A DNA stretch of 6,598 nt, taken from NCBI GenBank assembly GCA_035762175.1, contig DASTPP010000355.1, forward strand, positions 1 to 6,598, written 5' to 3'. Position numbers and translations under genes: made by a program. Source of the stretch: DASTPP01 sp035762175. Its GTDB lineage: Bacteria > Myxococcota_A > Polyangia > Polyangiales > Polyangiaceae. Positions 4,130-6,598 of this stretch are shown here, in pieces (position 1 is the first letter of the stretch; the number at the start of each line of letters is the position of its first letter). The notes below the pieces were generated by a model that saw nothing but the letters and a program-made list of their open reading frames with translations, did no database searches and was not told where the DNA came from.

Positions 4130-5251
4130 GACATGGGTTGCTGCGGGCTTGGCCTGCGCCGCCTTGGCGGCGGGGTGCTTCGTCGAGAATGTACGGGTGG
4201 GCGACGATTTCGTTGGCGTGGGAGGCGGCGGCGGCGGGGCGGGGGGGCCCGGCACGGGGGGGGCGCCATGGCGGGCAGCGCGACGGGGGGCACGGCGGGC
4301 GCGGGCGGGCCGGTCGGGGCGGGGGGCGCGGGCGGCGCGGGGGGAGGCGCCGTCGTCTTCGGTAGCGGCGGCGATTCGTGCGCCAACGCCTTGCCCATCT
4401 CGCTCGGCTACGGCCCGGGCATGAGCCTAGTTCGCGGCGTGGGCAACACCCAGGGCGATGCGAGCCCGACCGACGAGGTCGTCTGCCTCGAGCAGGCCGG
4501 CGTGTCGACCCCGGGCCCCGACCGGGTGCACGCCGTCACGGTCAACGCGCCCGAGGGCGGCTACCTGACGGCGCGGCTCGTGCGCGGCGAGGGCAAGACC
4601 GAGTTCGACTCGGTCCTTTACGCGCGCGAAGCGTGCGAGGGCGCCGCCGCCTTCTGCGCCGACGCCTCCCTCGAGCAGGGCGGCGTGCGCTCGCCAGTCG
4701 GCGGCGGCGAGCTGCTCTCGGTGCCGGTGCGGGCGTCGCCCGCGCCGACGACGCTCTTTCTCTTCGTCGACGGCGTGGGCGCGGGCGAGGCCGGGCGCTA
4801 CGACATCGAGCTCTCGCTGAACCGGGGCACCTGCGAAGACCCGATCCCCGTCTTCGTCGAGCCGGGCTCGCCCGTGCGCGCGCGCGTCAGCACCGACGTC
4901 GCCGCGAACCTCATGAGCCACTCGTGCGGCACCATCGGCACCGTCGACGTCATGTTCAAGGTGACGCGCGCCGGCGCCGGCCCGATGGGCGTGCAGATCG
5001 ACTCGGCCGACGAGCTCGCCATCGCCTTCCTGGACCAGACCTGCAACGGCGAGGGCGGCGCGCAGCTCGAGCGGCCCGGCCAGTGCATCCGCGCGCCCGA
5101 GGCCTTCTTGGGCGAGACCGCCTGGCCCGACGAGCAGCGCTCGATCTTCGTCGCCATCGACGGCGGCATCGCGGATAGCGACGCGCGCAGCTTCGACGTC
5201 ATCTTCGATCCGGCGGGGGGGCTCGACCTGCGGGCGCCCGCCGGCGAGTGA
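4122..5251 (+). CDS. Gly-rich linker lipoprotein with two four-Cys domains; frameshifted at a G8 tract
   Basis: The ATG at 4122 follows AAAGGTGA and opens a classic lipoprotein signal: MRK, a hydrophobic core, then LAAGC with Cys19. That frame then enters a Gly-rich stretch and, if read straight on, ends at 4424 as a 100-aa product. The remaining protein lies in the -1 frame, open to the TGA at 5251. One extra G in the run 4256-4263 joins the two into a 376-aa protein. In the joined numbering the Gly/Ala linker spans about 34-84. Domain 1 (about 85-233) opens with DSCANALPI and domain 2 (about 236-364) with GTCEDPIPV. Each has four cysteines in like order (87, 122, 172, 179 and 238, 269, 308, 322) and a distal strand followed by a Gly-Tyr/Phe-Asp strand (GRYDIELSL, RSFDVIFDP). 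This suggests a duplicated, disulfide-bonded beta-sandwich like the PPC-type domains on secreted myxobacterial proteins. It is probably anchored in the outer membrane, with no enzymatic residues evident. The break may be a sequencing error, phase variation or mutation. Confidence 0.8.
4256..4263 (+). other. Homopolymeric G8 tract at the frame break
   Basis: Eight consecutive G residues sit where the signal-peptide frame and the domain frame of the lipoprotein part company. A second run of seven G lies at 4241-4247. Gain of one G (or loss of two) restores the full-length protein; insertion in the G8 run gives the more natural linker (GPGTGGGAMAG). G-tracts of this length are known slipped-strand mutation sites in phase-variable genes and are also a common sequencing-error site. 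Confidence 0.7.
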
Positions 5252-5559
5252 GGGGGGCGCGGCCGGGGCCCGCCGCGCGCTGTCGGCCGGGCGGCGCGCC
5301 CGAGCGCCCGCGAGGCCGGCAGGTGGAGGCGGCGGGCCCGCGCGCCCACTCAGTTTCGTCTCCCGTCCTAAGCGCACACGCCTGCCGCCATCTCGATGGC
5401 GATCGGGACGCGAAGGGCAGGGCGAGCGCCGCGCCCCGAGCGGGTTGGCGGGCGAGGTCGAACGATTTGGCGCCCACGGCGTGGCGCGCGAGACACCGGG
5501 GGCGCTAGGCTCAGCCTCACCTGCCGGCCGCGACGGCGTCGCATGGCCCCCGCCGAACG
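5252..5559. other. Intergenic region between lipoprotein and hydrolase
   Basis: 308 bp between two genes on the same strand, so the hydrolase probably has its own promoter, though no clear -35/-10 pair is visible. The first 60 bp after the lipoprotein stop are almost pure G/C and could fold in several ways, but no U-tract terminator is seen. CGCCAT (5386-5391) pairs with ATGGCG (5396-5401) around CTCG. The last 65 bp hold the leader structure described separately. No ORF is supported. Confidence 0.6.
5497..5552 (+). promoter_or_regulatory. Possible branched leader structure before the hydrolase
   Basis: CGGGGGC (5497-5503) is the reverse complement of GCCCCCG (5546-5552), which ends 7 nt before the hydrolase ATG. 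Inside lie AGGC-TCA-GCCT (5507-5517) and CGAC-GGC-GTCG (5531-5541), giving a three-stem arrangement. The hydrolase has no Shine-Dalgarno sequence, so a structured leader at this point could matter for translation. Inner stems are only 4 bp, and in such GC-rich DNA this may be chance. Confidence 0.22.
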
Positions 5560-6516
5560 ATGCAGAAGCGCCCCCTGATCTGGCTCGCCGGCGGCGCCCT
5601 CGGCGCCGCGTTCGCCCTGGCCCCGATCGCGGGCGACCTCGAGCGGCACGCGATGGACGACGCCGCGCGCGAGCGCGCCCGCGCCGCGGGCTTGCCCGGG
5701 GCCTTCGTCACGTTGCCCGAGGGCGTCGTTCACTACGAGCTGGCGGGCCCAGAGGGTGCGCCGACGGTGGTGTTGATTCACGGCGCCTCGGGCCCCATGA
5801 CCGTGTGGGACCACACGGCGGGCGCGCTGCGGGGCGCGGGGCTGCGCGTCTTGCGCTACGATCTCTTCGGCCGCGGCTACTCGGACCGGCCCGACGCCGC
5901 GTACGACGAGCCCTTTTATCACGCGCAGCTCGAGCACCTGCTCGACGCGCTCGGCGTCGCCGGCCCCGTCGCCCTCGTCGGCAGCTCGATGGGCGCCGCC
6001 ATCGCCGCCGGCTACGCCCTCGAGCGCCCCGAGCGCGTGAGCCGCGTCGCGCTGATCGGGCCGGCGGGCTTTCCGCTCGAGGCGACGCCGGTCGCGAAGC
6101 TCGCCCGCGCGCCGCTCGCGGGCGAGTACCTGATGCGCGCCTTCGGCGGCCGCGAGCTCTTGGCCCACAACCGAAGGTATCTCGCCCGGCCCGAGGCGGC
6201 GCCCGAGCTGCACGCCGCCGTGCGCGAGCAGGCCTCGTACCGGGGCCTGGGGCGCGCCATCCTCGCGACGATGCGGCACTTTCCGCTCGAAGACATGGCG
6301 GCGAGCTACGCGGCGCTCGGGCGCTCCGGCAAGCCTATCTTGCTCGCCTGGGGGCGGCACGATCAGACCTTCCCGTTTTCGCACAGCGAGCGGGCGCGGG
6401 CGCTGATGCCGGGCGCCGCCTTCGTCGCCGTCGACGACGCCGCGCACCTGCCCCAGTACGAGCGCCCCGACGTCGTCAACCCCGCCCTGCTACGCTTCTT
6501 GACGGCGGGCGGTTAG
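5560..6516 (+). CDS. Alpha/beta hydrolase with N-terminal membrane anchor
   Basis: 318 aa, the usual length for a single-domain alpha/beta hydrolase of the MhpC/BphD-like esterase superfamily. All key elements are present: the oxyanion-hole strand VLIHGASGP (71-79), the strand and loop RYDLFGRGYSDRP (99-111), and the nucleophile elbow GSSMG with Ser143. Acid residue Asp268 lies in WGRHDQTFPF and catalytic His296 in DDAAHLPQYERP. The cap region lies at about 170-245. Residues 5-25 form a hydrophobic segment after MQKR, with no lipobox. A signal anchor or a cleaved Sec signal would place the enzyme in the periplasm or on the membrane. Substrate cannot be told from sequence; carboxylic ester, lipid or C-C bond hydrolysis are all known in the superfamily. 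ATG 5560 is chosen because it includes the anchor and no upstream in-frame start exists, although it lacks a Shine-Dalgarno sequence. It stands alone, 308 bp after the lipoprotein, and is followed 6 nt later by a strong hairpin. Confidence 0.9.
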   Translation: MQKRPLIWLAGGALGAAFALAPIAGDLERHAMDDAARERARAAGLPGAFVTLPEGVVHYELAGPEGAPTVVLIHGASGPMTVWDHTAGALRGAGLRVLRYDLFGRGYSDRPDAAYDEPFYHAQLEHLLDALGVAGPVALVGSSMGAAIAAGYALERPERVSRVALIGPAGFPLEATPVAKLARAPLAGEYLMRAFGGRELLAHNRRYLARPEAAPELHAAVREQASYRGLGRAILATMRHFPLEDMAASYAALGRSGKPILLAWGRHDQTFPFSHSERARALMPGAAFVAVDDAAHLPQYERPDVVNPALLRFLTAGG

Positions 6517-6522
6517 AGCGCT

Positions 6523-6565
6523 GCTCGCTTGCTTCGCGTACGGCCCGAGCGCGAGGCAGGCGAGC
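6523..6565 (+). terminator. 16-bp hairpin after the hydrolase, plus-strand RNA orientation
   Basis: GCTCGCTTGCTTCGCG (6523-6538) pairs along its full length with CGCGAGGCAGGCGAGC (6550-6565) around an 11-nt loop. The two non-Watson-Crick positions (6529-6559 and 6533-6555) are T opposite G. They are G-U pairs only in RNA copied as the plus strand; a minus-strand transcript would have A-C mismatches. It starts 6 nt after the TAG of the hydrolase. There is no U-tract, so it may be a terminator of the GC-rich type, an mRNA 3' end stabiliser, or the start of an RNA element continuing past the window. Confidence 0.5.
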
Positions 6566-6567
6566 GA

Positions 6568-6585
6568 GGCCTACAGAAGTAGGCC
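6568..6585. other. Perfect 7-bp hairpin with AGAA loop
   Basis: GGCCTAC (6568-6574) and GTAGGCC (6579-6585) form a perfect stem closed by the tetraloop AGAA, 2 nt after the longer hairpin. The two in tandem look like a two-stem intergenic repeat or a double terminator. The window ends 13 nt later, so what follows is unknown. Confidence 0.45.
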
Positions 6586-6598
6586 GCAGCGAGCCGAA

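Noticed and set aside
4427..5377. Minus-strand open frame over the lipoprotein body
   Set aside because: Antisense of a two-domain secreted protein with ordered cysteines; low-complexity Arg/Ala composition and no start signals.
5368..6447. Minus-strand open frame of about 359 codons over the hydrolase
   Set aside because: The plus strand here encodes a complete alpha/beta hydrolase with Ser143, Asp268 and His296; the minus frame is a high-GC antisense artefact.
6517..6598. Retron msr/msd or tRNA-like RNA at the right end
   Set aside because: The two hairpins do not form a cloverleaf, and no reverse transcriptase or retron-typical inverted repeat can be seen in the window.

Overview
The window is very GC-rich throughout, and the well-supported genes put G or C at almost every third codon position. 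It carries two predicted lipoproteins with long Gly/Ala-rich low-complexity linkers after the lipobox. That combination suggests a Myxococcota/Polyangia-type delta-proteobacterial relative. This is inferred from style and composition; no taxonomic marker gene is present.

Layout, left to right. (1) Positions 1-389, minus strand: the N-terminus of a lipoprotein that runs off the left edge. It has a signal sequence, a Cys, and a decapeptide Gly-rich repeat encoded by a 30-bp DNA tandem repeat. (2) Positions 390-685: a divergent intergenic region with a hairpin and a doubtful 51-aa ORF. (3) Positions 686-2253, plus strand: a two-gene, translationally coupled unit. A hotdog-fold acyl-thioester protein overlaps by 4 nt (GTGA) an uncharacterised helix-rich 352-aa protein. 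(4) Positions 2254-3002: a long convergent intergenic region with a sigma70-like promoter lacking an evident gene, and a hairpin cluster made of two copies of one composite palindromic element in inverted orientation. (5) Positions 3003-3536, minus strand: a 177-aa protein of unknown function with a very good Shine-Dalgarno sequence. (6) Positions 3537-4121: a divergent intergenic region with an A7/T7 island, overlapping inverted repeats and a small ORF with partial coding signature. (7) Positions 4122-5251, plus strand: a second lipoprotein with a Gly-rich linker and two tandem four-cysteine domains. Its reading frame is broken by one base at an 8-G homopolymer. (8) Positions 5560-6516, plus strand: an alpha/beta hydrolase with a complete catalytic triad and an N-terminal membrane anchor. 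(9) Positions 6517-6598: two strong hairpins, the first containing G-U pairs that orient it as RNA of the plus strand.

Functionally, the only pair with clear physical coupling is the hotdog protein and its downstream partner, which probably act together in acyl-thioester (lipid or polyketide-type) chemistry. The two lipoproteins share design and an identical 13-nt start context but lie on opposite strands 3.7 kb apart. No CRISPR array, rRNA, tRNA, transposase or recognisable defence system was seen. The points most worth a second look are the frameshifted G-tract lipoprotein, the inverted composite hairpin pair, and the hotdog protein with its unknown coupled partner.
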